From positions 36,076,551 to 36,140,550 of the forward strand of contig OX365945.1 of assembly GCA_947247005.1 (NCBI GenBank): a DNA stretch of 64,000 nucleotides, read 5' to 3'. Positions 1 through 12,300 of this stretch are shown here, one piece after another (the stretch's first letter is position 1; every line of letters starts with the position of its first letter). The position numbers were made by a program, and so were the translations under genes. The stretch is from Spisula solida. Its lineage: Eukaryota; Mollusca; Bivalvia; Venerida; Mactridae. The notes under the pieces are model-generated. The model saw only the letters and a program-made list of their open reading frames with translations. It did no database searches and had not been told where the DNA came from.

Positions 1-3000
1 TGGCTCGGTCGGGGCTGGTCAGAGGACTACCTTTTAGTGAATATCGAACAATTATCCGCCACATGACACTAAATGTATCAAGACTTCCAAAAACTTACCC
101 GGTGACTCTTATGAGTTCAGTCGTCGGCAGTACAACCCCGAAACAGTTGGAGTGACACATAAAATCGGAAACTCAGCTGAAGTTCTCCCGATTCCTCCCG
201 ATTTCACAAATTGTCTTATGACTTACCCGAAGTCATAATACTGATATAATGACATTCTTAATAATCTTTTTATCTTATGTTATTCATTAGTTGCATGTAC
301 GACGTTGGTTAGATGTTTATGTTTTGTGCTTTGGTTTATGTTTAAAAATATAGCTAAATTAGTCGCCCGCGCCACGACATAAGTACTAGGATGGACATTG
401 CTGTCAGTAGAAAGGTAATGTTTCATTTAAAAAATTTACATGCATATTCAGATTTTTTGAAACTATTCCATTATATGCTTCAGTCTCTGGAAACCATGCC
501 ACTTATAGTGCATGGGACATTTGGAACATTAGATACAGTTCATTAATATATACTGACGTCAAAAAGAAACGCTACACCTACCCATATGTTCGGATATTCG
601 ATACGTTAGGATAGAAAAATATAATTTCTTCTCTGAGACTAAAATATAGAGATGTGCAAACATGTCTGCAAATTCTCATATGAAATTATCGTCATTGATA
701 TGTCCAAAGTACGATACAAAAACATTACCCTATCCAAAACGTCAGTATCACGTATGCCCTTCATGCCCTGCAACAACTGCTGGCAATCTTCGCCTAATAA
801 ATTGATCAACCCAAGTTAAACAGCACGTACCTTGAGATAGTGTGTATACGCCTAATGTTTAGAGTAGATGTAATGGCTTTAAACGTTTCGTAGCTGACGT
901 AAAAACTGACGTAAACGACTATCAAGGACGTCCCACGTTTGTTCCATAGGAATGTATTACATGAAAAATAAAACATCACAGCCAGACCACAATTACTTTT
1001 CACATGAGAAAAAATCAGATGTGCCGTTGTCAAGCGAACACGCGGGTCACATTAGAGAGGTTGCGAAATTTAACATGTAACGTGTACGTGACTACCACTT
1101 TTGAGTATTTCGTCATCCAGGTATGTGTAATTTCTACAAGTAACCGACGTGTGACAGACAAAAGTATAGTGTGTACTATGCCGCACAGGTATGCGTATGC
1201 ACGGGAAACACAATAATTCATCACCAATGATTTCATTGAGTTTATATAAACAATCATTATTGATTCACGAAGAAATCATGCTACCCCTGGCATGTGATGT
1301 TACAAGCACATGTTATCTTTCGCAGGCCAATTTTAATGGCAACGCGTATGTATACATGTACGGGTAACTACACGTACACGTAGGCGTACACATTCGCATC
1401 GCAACCTCTCCATTAACAGATATAAACGTCTTGTATAGAGGTCACAGGCGGTGCATCAGAGCGGGACCTATCTGATAAGCTCCTAGTGACATTTACGCAA
1501 AGAATAAATCTGGCGATAATTTATTTTGAAGCAACAAAACGTTCAACGACTTCAATTTGAGAAATTATTTGAGAAATCCACTTTCCAGCATTCAAAAAAC
1601 CCGTGCTCGATTTCCCTTTTTTAGTCGAGATATTTAAATCGCTTTCATTTTGTAAATGTCCTTGTGAATTTCACATTGTAAACCAACTTCAGCATATAAC
1701 TGCCCTTTTATCGACCAACAGAAATGCCACTTGGTAAAGGAGCTCGGGATGCTCGTGCGAATCGTGCGTCATACCATACTTCAGCACATCTGGACCAGAT
1801 CGGGATTACTTTTTTGCTTAGGCAGACCTGTGCGTTCTTAGCTAAACTATGGTCTGTCAATAATCACGGGAATAGTTTGGAAAATTAAAACGTTATTTAC
1901 TTTTTTCAATGTAGTGTTTTTTTCTTGACGTCAGTATACTTGTGGTAGACCCAAATATAAATAATGAAAAAAATCACGTATTTTCGGGTATTAAATTTCG
2001 TGGATTTTGATAAAAATGCATGTTCATGGAGTCGTAAATTCGTGGATTACAGAACACAAAAAGGTAAAACATGTCTGAATTTGAGAGGTCGATTAATCGT
2101 GGAGACTAGATTTTGTGGTCAAGTTCAACAGCGAAAATTACGAAAATTAAACCCCCTTCAAAAATGATGATTTTACAGTATATGTCATTTATTTAGCGCA
2201 AAATTATTACGACATATTCTATTGCGCTTCACAATACCATGATTGAAGAAAAAAAACTATTATTACCATCTAGGAATGTTTTTATCTGTAATGATGCCTT
2301 GATCGACTGAGCCCAAATGATACCGATTAAACATGTGGAGGCCATGTTGAATCAACCAAATTTGAATGCATGTTCATAAATAGTTTTTTATGGTAAACGA
2401 AAGTGTCCACGCTCAATGGATGACATGTTGCTTGGTATTATGGTAAATTATGAAAACAGCTTTGAACTGTAGTCTAAATTTTTGTTCTTGGGACTGTAGT
2501 CATAATTGCAAATTAAAGGAAAATGTCATATTAATGTCATGCATTGTTACTTTCTGTATTTGTTGGTTGCGAAATAGCCCTTGGTGTTCCCAGAAGGTGT
2601 AAATATGACTCTTAAGTCACGTATGAAGTAGATATTACGAGGGAAACGAAAATGCTTGAGACTGTAGTCCGCTCTCACACACAATTTTTCCAAGGTTTCA
2701 CAGGGTAATTGAAAAAACGGCAAAACTACGGAGAGATATACAATATATCGCGGAAACCTTATATTTTTTCCCTTAGCGTGCTCTATATTTCATAGAAATT
2801 GGTGAAGAAATAAAATAGTTACGCCTATTTTTCTTCTCCAAGTGGAGGTTTTGTTTACAAAATTCTTCTTTGGACTGTAGTATTTTGTCACGTGGTATTG
2901 CTACACTGTATAATACACAATTATTTGATTAGACAGAAATACTACACTTGTTATAATACACAATTATTTGATTAGACAGAAATACTACACTTGTTATATA

Positions 3001-3370
3001 TATACTCACCTTCTTTTTATCGCTGTCACAGATCATGAAATGTGACCTTTTCTGTATACAGCCTTCAAACAACACACCATGTCCACTGTAAGTAAATAAC
3101 AAAAGTGGAATTTAATCTTCATACATATAATGTATAGTTCTTATACAGGAGTTTTTAAACAAGACAAACATTCTGACTTATTTTGAGCTCCACACTTCAA
3201 GGTATTATTTTAAAGGCCGCTATTGCAGTAACCCAAGCGTCAGCATTGGTGTTGGCGTATGGTTATGTTAAAAGTCTATTAGGTACAACCTCAAATATTT
3301 TCAAAGTACATTGATAGTATATTGCTTTGATACTTTGCATACCGGTATATATATATACTTGTTGAACATC
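1..3370. other. Gene-free 5' stretch
   Basis: I see no exon with plausible splice sites and no recognisable protein here on either strand. The stretch is AT-rich. It holds a direct duplication of a 43-bp unit at about 2909-2996. Around 1960-2160 there is a short block rich in TTCGTGG-type words that resembles a dispersed element remnant. The short reading frames (70-75 codons) have no family features. Confidence 0.5.
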
Positions 3371-4005
3371 GTAACCACTACATCTGACATGTACACAGGA
3401 GTAGGTAACTACATCTGACCTGTACACAGGAGTAGGTAACTCTATCTGACCTGTACACAGGAGTAGGTAACTCTATCTGACCTGTACACAGACGTAGGTA
3501 ACTCTATCTGACCTGTACACAGGAGTAGGTAACTATATCTGACCTATACACAGGAGTAGGTAACTCTATCTGACCTGTACACAGGCATAGGTAACTATAT
3601 CTGACCTGTACACAGGAGTAGGTAACTCTATCTGACCTGTACACAGGAGTAGGTAACTCTATCTGACCTGTACACAGACGTAGGTAACTCTATCTGACCT
3701 GTACACAGGCGTAGGTAACTATATCTGACCTGTACACAGGAGTAGGTAACTCTATCTGACCTGTACACAGGAGTAGGTAACTCTATCTGACCTGTACACA
3801 GGAGTAGGTAACTCTATCTGACCTGTACACAGGCGTAGGTAACTATATCTGACCTGTATACAGGAGTAGGTAACTCTATCTGACCTGTACACAGGAGTAG
3901 GTAACTACATCTGACCTGTACACAGGAGTAGGTAACTACATCTGACCTGTACACAGGAGTAGGTAACTATATCTGACCTGTACACAGGAGTAGGTAACTA
4001 TATCA
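3371..4005. repeat. 31-bp minisatellite, about 20 copies
   Basis: The unit is 31 bp with a core of CTGACCTGTACACAGGAGTA. Copies are nearly identical, differing mainly at CTCTATC/CTATATC/CTACATC and at GGAGTAGG/GACGTAGG/GGCGTAGG. Several variant types alternate, which suggests block duplication inside the array. A single diverged echo (GAGTAGGTAACTCTAT) occurs near 4253. No coding role is apparent. Confidence 0.95.
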
Positions 4006-4087
4006 AGCATTTTGTCAAAATTATCTGCCCTTTCTGACTTTTTAAATAGATCCATGTTAAAGTTTATTATTATAATTATCAAAGACT

Positions 4088-4151
4088 ATAGATACCATGT
4101 TACCTATAGTATCTATAGTTTATAGAGATGATAGATAACATGGTATCTATG
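4088..4151. repeat. Imperfect palindrome
   Basis: The arms ATAGATACCATGTTA (4088 on) and TAACATGGTATCTAT (ending about 4151) are reverse complements around a short AT-rich centre. This could be a small inverted-repeat element or a hairpin. No gene is nearby. Confidence 0.7.
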
Positions 4152-4421
4152 TACATTGACATATTGCTTTCGTACTATGCACGTTAATTCACCATCATGA
4201 CCCCAACATCAACTAAGTAGCATGCACATTTATTGATTTTTTTCTACAACATGAGAGTAGGTAACTCTATTAGAGATCTAGAAGATTCTGACTCTATCAA
4301 ACATTTTGTCAACATGATCTGCACTTCTTCAACTTACAAATTTCATATGCAGTCATCGCAGCTGGGACAATTATACTATCTTAGATGGTCCTTAATCGCA
4401 GATAGGGCAGATACATACAGA

Positions 4422-4540
4422 TCACAGGTGAAAGACACAAAATCGAATTAGGCTATATAGGCCTATTGTGTCATATAAACATATATGGCATATAAATAGG
4501 CCTATATAGCCAAATTTGATTTTGTTTCTTGTGTCTGTGA
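4422..4540. repeat. Hairpin element 1 (45-bp arms)
   Basis: The left arm 4422-4466 and right arm 4496-4540 are near-perfect reverse complements; both contain GGCTATATAGGCCTAT and end in TCACAG/CTGTGA. The loop is about 29 bp. Length and structure fit a short non-autonomous foldback element. A second hairpin begins 7 bp downstream. Confidence 0.8.
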
Positions 4541-4546
4541 ACTCTA

Positions 4547-4629
4547 TCACAAGCTCTCGTGCAGTTTTAGGGTAAAGCATTAGAGTATTTTATTTTGCCA
4601 GACCCTAAAATTGCACCAAGAGCCTGTGA
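4547..4629. repeat. Hairpin element 2 (27-bp arms)
   Basis: The left arm 4547-4573 (TCACAAGCTCTCGTGCAG...) pairs with the right arm 4602-4629, with a few mismatches. It shares TCACA/TGTGA termini with the adjacent hairpin at 4422-4540. The two may therefore be parts of one compound foldback element. Confidence 0.7.
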
Positions 4630-5902
4630 TACAGATACAGTCGCTTAGGAAGTTCCGGAAAACACAAAAACACAATGCTTTTTCAAAAGATGTCTTTTAA
4701 AAAAATGTGGTGTGTTTCATTAAGTTTTGCTCATCCAAAGCCAAAGAATACAGTATAATTTTTGTCAATTAACATTTAACAAATAGGAGAGATCACCGTA
4801 TTCTTTTTTCATTATTCAAATTCAATATTTCTCTGGTTCTGTCTTGCCAGACAAGTTTTTAGGATTTGGTTACAATTTAAACAGATGACAATCAACATTT
4901 TGATTATCATTAAGTTTAAAGTAGTTTTAGTTTTATCTTAAAATGATCCTGAATACCCAGAGTTGATCCTGAACTAACTAAATAGGGGGATCACAAATTG
5001 TTGAAAAAAGAAATATTTGCTTTCCACAAAGTAATTACTTTTTGGTGACCTGCAGCTGGGAAGAATAAATACGTATAAATCTCTTGTACTGTCCCTGCCT
5101 GCAGAAAGTTGAGGGTTTTCCCATTCTCTACACACAAAACTTTTGAAAGAAAAATATTTTTTTTGAAATATTATGGCTAAATATGTTCTTTATGATCCTA
5201 AACTATATGTACCTAAAGTTTAAACGACTGTACCAGAGACTAAATAGATATCTGACAGTATCTTCTTCTTCTTCCACTTTCTGGCCATGCATCAACAGGT
5301 TGAAGATTTTGCCAGTGTTTGTATGATGACAAATCCAATATTGTACTATACAGTTAGATCGAGTACAGCTATTTATAAAGGCATTTGACTATTACACTAA
5401 CCATTTGAATGGAGATATGTCCCATTTATCATTCGTTTCAATATGTACAAGAGGAAGGTTCTGTAAGGGCTGATTGTCATAAATTCGACTCATTTCTACT
5501 TTTTGTTTACCTTCCAACCCGGAAGTAAGTCGCTACTATATCCCGGTCACAATCCGTCAGTTCCGTAATACCACAATCTCCGTTTTGAGATACATGTATG
5601 TACATGTATATGCTAAAATATTGTGTACAAGCTTACAAGCTATCGTCAATAAAATGTGCGAGGGCGTTTTTTAAGTTCCAGGAAAAGTACTCTATAATGT
5701 TTATCGTTTTTTTGCAAATTACTTTAGGTTTGGCTTAAACCACAGGGCATTGCCGTTGACGCATATATATTATTTTCAAAGATCTAATCTTCAGTCTCTA
5801 CATGAACTTACTTTTCATGCTTTAAAATATCATCCGACTCAGTATGCGAATCACAAATCAGACAATTAAAAAATAATCACTGACTCTTAAGGATTTTAAC
5901 CT

Positions 5903-5904
<2 letters not shown>

Positions 5905-5937
<33 letters not shown>
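5905..5937. repeat. (ACGC)n microsatellite
   Basis: About eight uninterrupted CACG units. Simple sequence with no coding evidence. Confidence 0.95.
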
Positions 5938-6029
5938 TCAATATACATGTACGTACAAGTTTATAAGTGCCGAGTTTTATTTGCCAGTCAGCTTTCTGCT
6001 GAAATTTATATGGCAGGCATATCAGTGCA

Positions 6030-6105
6030 TCCACCAGTATTTGAACCCGGGTCGCCAGATTAGATGTCAATTAAGTGCACAATGTTGAGCTACGGAGGTA
6101 CACAT
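6030..6105 (-). repeat. tRNA-like SINE head
   Basis: Read on the minus strand, GTAGCTCAA (A-box-like) is followed about 40 bases later by GGGTTCAAATAC (B-box-like), as in a tRNA promoter. A full cloverleaf is not clear and no anticodon can be assigned safely. A tRNA-derived SINE is more likely than a functional tRNA. Confidence 0.45.
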
Positions 6106-6323
6106 GTGATTTATAACAAGAACATAATCAATGCGGTCAAAATTGAGATCAGATTGAATAAGGAACGGATTGATACACGATGGAGATAATGCTGCATATA
6201 TACATGCACAGTTAAGTATAATGTTTAAATTGACGTGAGCGATGGACGAGTGAATAATACAAACTAGTACATAATTACGCTTTGTATAAATTTACTAAAC
6301 AACGATCTAACCTTATAAGGACG

Positions 6324-9300
6324 ATGTATGATTTATGTATAGTTGGTGCTGGTATGATAGGTTCAGCGGCTGCTAGGTATGCTACATTATCATCCGATGT
6401 CAGGGTCTGCTTGATTGGACCTTCAGAACCAAAGGTAAGGGCTAGTCTTCGTTTTTTCTTCATTTAAGTTAAGTTTATTTATTGGCAAATCGGCATAATA
6501 GCAAACCTTTAGCCATACTGAAACAAAATAATACATGACAAATAAATAAACACGTACAATTTTAACATAACAAAATTTAATGATAATGATTTAGAAATGT
6601 GAAGCGAAAATGCTTTAGCACGTACGGAACGTCTTATTAGAATTTAAGCATGCCAAAATTATATGCATGTGGTATATGTATGTCATATGGTACAAACTAT
6701 ACATAAAGGCTCAGGTACACTAGTTGATCAATGCTCATGTACTACATGACTGTATATATATGCATGTACAGGTGGTTTATCATAGCGCTGTGTACCTATG
6801 ATGCTACGGTAGCAAAGAGGTGACACGTTGTTTAAGCAAGGGGCGGTGCCTCTTCTTTTAGTTACGCAAAATCCGAAAATCAACCTGCCATTTTTCACAT
6901 TGTATAATCAGTCCTTGGTTCACACGTACAAAGCAGCATTAAGTATTGTTGTCATATCAGATGGCCAACATAATTCAAGTGTCATAGCTTATATTATAGA
7001 AAAAGCCTATGATAAATTCGCTAATCCGCATGTTTTCCCTCCGTCCGTCTGTCCGTACGCACCCACTTGTAGTTGTGGGTGTGGAACAATAGGCTATATT
7101 TATATTCTATTCATTCCGTTGCTTACGGGGTACAAAATGTTACTTATGGGGTTTTACAAACAAAAGGATGAACAGAAGAAAACCCCACAATGTCAAGTCA
7201 GTGAGAACGTCCGTCCTGGATTCTGATATAGTTCGAACAGTTTCATACCTAGGTTTATGGAACTTGGTATGTGGATAGGAAGCAATAAGGGGATTTTGCA
7301 CGTCAAAACTAATTTGATTCTGACATAAAAGTGGTTGCTGTAATGGAGAAAGAGTGAAAATATCTCCAAAGTCAGGATCCTGTCATAGCTCAAACAGTTC
7401 CTATGCGACGTGTTTATGAAACTTGATATGTGGGTAAGGTGATTATGCCCATGTAAATATTTGTTTATTCTGTGGTTGCTATGGCAACAGAAACAGTGAC
7501 AACAATTTAAAGGTCATGGCTTCAAACCGGTAGGGGACTTCTGTATTGCTTGCAGTTTAAATTGTATTTGCCTTGTCAAAATGACCTTCAAATGTATGAA
7601 ACAAAATTATAAGTTTTATAATGTAAAGTTTGTGTTGCCCCTACCTCTTCATTTGGGATTGCAATGGAACATTGTCAAACTGATAGTATCCCAATGCATT
7701 CAACTCCTATCTATATTCAATATCTACGGGCCGTTCTCTAGGAAAACCGGGCTTAGTGACATCGTATATTGCAATTGTTGGATAAGGTTTAGGAAAGGCT
7801 CTGAAATGAGAAAATTGTCATGGTCTTTGATCTAACTTTAAGTACTATCTCATAGATTTATTTTTCCACATGAACTAAGTAAAAATGACTTCTGTCGTTG
7901 CTATGGTGACCAATTTCTGAAAAGTATCAATATTGAGGCTTGAAAACGAGGGGTTCGTGGTTAAAATAGTAATTTTTATAAGAAATCCTTATCAATGTCG
8001 ATATGTTTTATCAAAATAAGAATATACTGTTCATAAGACTCTTGTCTTTCTAATGCTGTCAATAACATGATTTTCATAAATTGGTCACTAAGCCCGGTTT
8101 TCCTGGAGAACGGCTCAAATATAAACGCACTGGCACAAGAGACGGACATCAAATAATCGGCCTTAGTCATGACATGTCCCTTAATGTCAGTACTATCAGT
8201 GCCTTCATTTTTAATTCTTGACCTCGAACATATCTTTAGAGTTTCACTAACTTCAAAGAAATAAACTACATGTTCTTTGTCTTGTTATATTGGCAGGAGA
8301 AATGCAGCAAGTCTAGCAGAGATGTATACGGCGCGTACTACGATGAAGGACGAATAGCCCGCTGTCTTTCTCCTGATCCAGTTTGGACAAAGCTAGCTGT
8401 AGAATCCATTAAACGATACAGAAAACTCGAGGAAGCATCTGGTACTGTTACACTTAACTTTATTTACCAGCATCTATGTAAAACTGTTATCATTGGGTTT
8501 CATAGAACACTAAGATATTTTAAACAAAAAACACCAAAACGGACGTATGAGACCGCTTAATTTTAAAAAGGTGTAAGTTTGAAATTACATGTACATATAC
8601 AATATGATAATTGTGGTGCATTATCACGTTGCACCGTGATCGTTCCAATTGAACAACAGTTTATAAAAGTGCGTGTTCTATTTCAGGAATACGTTTTTAC
8701 CATGAAGTTGGTTCGATTCTTATCGGTTCAGGAACCAATTCTAGTAGCATCAAATCAGCGATGGCTGCAGCCAAATCAAATGGTGTGAGAACGGAAAGAC
8801 TGTCAAGACAGACTATTCGTAACGAGTATAGTTATCTAAACTTTCCAGAAGACGCACATGGTATCAGAGAGTCTTCAAACGTTGGTGTCCTAAATCCAAG
8901 AAAACTCGTCGAAGCAGAACAGAAGATTGCATCAAAACAAGGATGCACAATAATTGATGACGTAGTACACAGAATTGAAAGAGTCTTCCAAGCAGACGGC
9001 TTGTATGTTATGAAGATTGAAACAGAAGGCGGGAAGATACTCCATGCAAAGTCTGTGTTACTATGCACTGGGGCGTTTACGAAATTTCGTGACTTGATGC
9101 CTAGAAATTTGCAAATTGAACACAAAATTTCTCCACTGACAGTGGCGTTTGTTGAAGTACCTACGGAACACTGTACGAAGCTTTTGAGGTAATTTAGCTT
9201 ATAGATTCTACTCATTTGACTTTTAGTTATTTACTTTTGGTAGATTATGAAACAAGTTGTTCTACATTAATGACCCTCGACTGCTCATTCATGATGTTAC

Positions 9301-12300
9301 CCTGGTCCCATTGCCACGAGGGTATGAGCGAAGAGAAGCCAGATTCGCTACGAGGGTCTAGCAAGGGAATTATAGGTACGTGTACCATTTTATCGTCTTT
9401 GCCATATGACAGTTTGGGGGTAATTTGGGATATATCAAAAATAGAATATAACCACCAAACACGAATAACATTTAATGTATATATTTAACCACAACGTTTC
9501 GCCCAGAAGGATTATTCAAGTAATTTGGTAATTTGGAATAATACATCTACTTGCTATAAACAATCTGTTTTAACCTGCCTTATTTGTCATTATTTTTGAA
9601 AGCTGTTTGCTTTGTGTTAATCATTCGAAACTGAGTGAAATATATCGAAATAATCCTTTTGATTTCTTCATTATCATTTTCTTAAGTCACTAAACAGCGA
9701 ACTTCAACTTGCTACACATAGAATACAAAATGGTGGTGATAAAATGGTCTTAAAACTAAGTCGGGTTCTTTCTGAAAAACAGTTTCAATGTAGTCGAAGC
9801 CACGCAAGCTTTTCGAATAAGAATAATGCGTGTTTATTGATATTTTTGGAAGAAAATGGCGTCGAGAATGGAACAAAAAATACATCTGTTATTGTTGTTG
9901 GCTCATTTGGAGGATCACTGTGGGAAATCGAAGAGATCGTGTTTGCGTCTATTGTGCAATGAAGAGTGAAGCCGGTGATGGTGCGGCAAGCATCGACTTT
10001 TGATGGATAGTTGATCAATCACCAATATTGAATACTTGAAGATGAGACGCAAGTATGTCGGTCGATAAGTGACTTTTCACCAGTAACTTGGTTATGTTCA
10101 TATATAAGCACGAAGCATATAATACATTGGCTTGTTTACGTGTCAAATAAAGATTAACTTTATTTAATAGAATTGATCTATAACTATTAATTACCATACT
10201 TGTGTTTTCCGGGAGCCTTGATAACATGTCTATTGTCTCTGGTTTAAGTGGTTTGTTATAGGAGCTAAGATCCGTGTTCCCTGACCCACACTTAAAGTTC
10301 ATTGAAGTGAAAATTAAAGTATCTATCAAAACAGGATACGTCGTTGTTTTATCTTCTTAAAGTAATACTAGCTAGCATAGGGCGTACATTTGTCGGGGGA
10401 CGCGGGGTGCCAGTATAGGTAATGTTAGACCACACGGTACGTCGCCTAAATCATGCATTTTAAAAAGTCAATATTTCATTAACACCATTTAGCTAAGAAA
10501 TGCAGTAAACAAAAAACGATGGCCATTTATGTTACAATAATAATATTATATGCTGTACGTATATGGGGACTAAATGCAATGGTTAATGTGTGCACAATGG
10601 TTACCATATACGGTAATTGCACTCCCGATTGAACTATATATGATAGAAAACAGATAGAGAAACAGAACATTCGGCAAGATAGGATGGACTTGTTTATTAG
10701 ATCTCTATAAATTACTTGTTTAATACATATAGAGTGCTGTAAAAATACGATGAATGTCGAGTTGGTAGAAATTATCCTTACCGCTGATGTCCAATCAGCA
10801 TTGCAATTAACAGTTAAACACGATGTCTGGGTAAACTATGTCATGTTTAGAACTAAGTGTTTATGATGCTTTCTTCCCAATATCACATGCTAAACACGAA
10901 TGGTAGACCAGTACGTCCTTGGATTTGAAATCACTATACACGTATTTTACAAGTGTGTGACGTACATGGAAGTGTGTACTTGTCCAAATAGGAGTAAATA
11001 ACGAGTGCTGAAGATCGCCAGCTCAGTAATCATAACAATTTCCCCGAGATGAGGGTCTGGTGGTTTCTCGCAGCGTCGGTTATCCTCCAAAATGCTCACG
11101 GTAAAAATTTTAACAAAATTTTTATACATGTAATCATCACAATTATGTAAGTCGAGTTTTGACTTTGATTGACCAAGGCGCACGTTTACATGTAGTTATG
11201 ATTAAATTTATTTTCTGACATATCTGGGATATTCTTTGGTATCATACTGTAGGTCTATAAACTGATACACAGTATATTCCTTTTTAGCTCACCTGTCACA
11301 AGGTGACAGAGTGAGCTTTTGTGATCACTCTTCGTCCGTCGTCCGTCCGTCAACAATTGGCTTGTGTAGACACTAGAGGTCACAATTTTAGCCTAATATT
11401 TATGAAACTTGGTCACAATGATCATCTCAACAAAATCTAGGCCAAGTTCGATATTGGGTCATCTTGGGTCAAAAATTAGGTCACAAGGTCAAATCATAGA
11501 AAAACCTTGTGTAGTCACTAGAGGTCACAATTTTGGTCTAATCTTTATGAAACTCGGTCACAATGATTATCTCAAAAAAACTAGGTCAAGTTCGATAATG
11601 GGTCATCTGGGATAAAAAAAACTAGGTCACAAGGTCAAATTATAGAAACACCTTGTTTAGTCACTAGAGGTCACAGTTTTAGCATAATATTTACGAAACT
11701 TGGTCACAATGATCATAACAACAAAATCTAGGTCAAGTTCGATATTGGGTCATCTGGGGTCAAAAACTAGGTCGCAAGGTCAAATCATAGAAAAACCTTG
11801 TGTAGTCACTAGAGGTCACAATATTTGCATAATATGTATAAAACTTGGTCACAATGAACATCTCAACAAAATCTAGGTAAAGTTCGACAGGTGAGCGACC
11901 TAGGGCCCTTTGGGCCCTCTTGTTATGTTTTATTTTATAGCTTTAAACATGTAACAAATGACAAAGTACCCGTGTTGATATTGAATATACTTTATTATAA
12001 CAACTATTTCAGGCGAGGAAGGATTCTACAATATAGCCCACATGACAAATACCCCTGGTACCGTAGAATGGGCTGCTGGACGTGGGGCTAACGGAGTGGA
12101 AATTGATTTGACGTTCTCCAGCAGTTCCGGACAACCGTTGATATTCCGCCACAGTGCGAAAGGCGAGGCGTGTGATTGTACGTGCTTATGTCCTGCACCT
12201 GTTTGGAAGTTATGTGCAACCCTTTACCCGAACAGTGTATGTGCTCAGTTATTGGATGATGTGCACGGAATATCACCATGTAGAGCAGAATCATCGGTGT

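Larger units (their letters stand above)
4630..6323. other. Gene-free stretch upstream of gene A
   Basis: No exon was recognised. The segment contains an (ACGC)n microsatellite at about 5905-5937 and a tRNA-like SINE head on the minus strand at about 6030-6105. It must also contain the 5' UTR and promoter of the oxidoreductase that starts at 6324, but I could not define a TATA box or transcription start. Confidence 0.5.
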
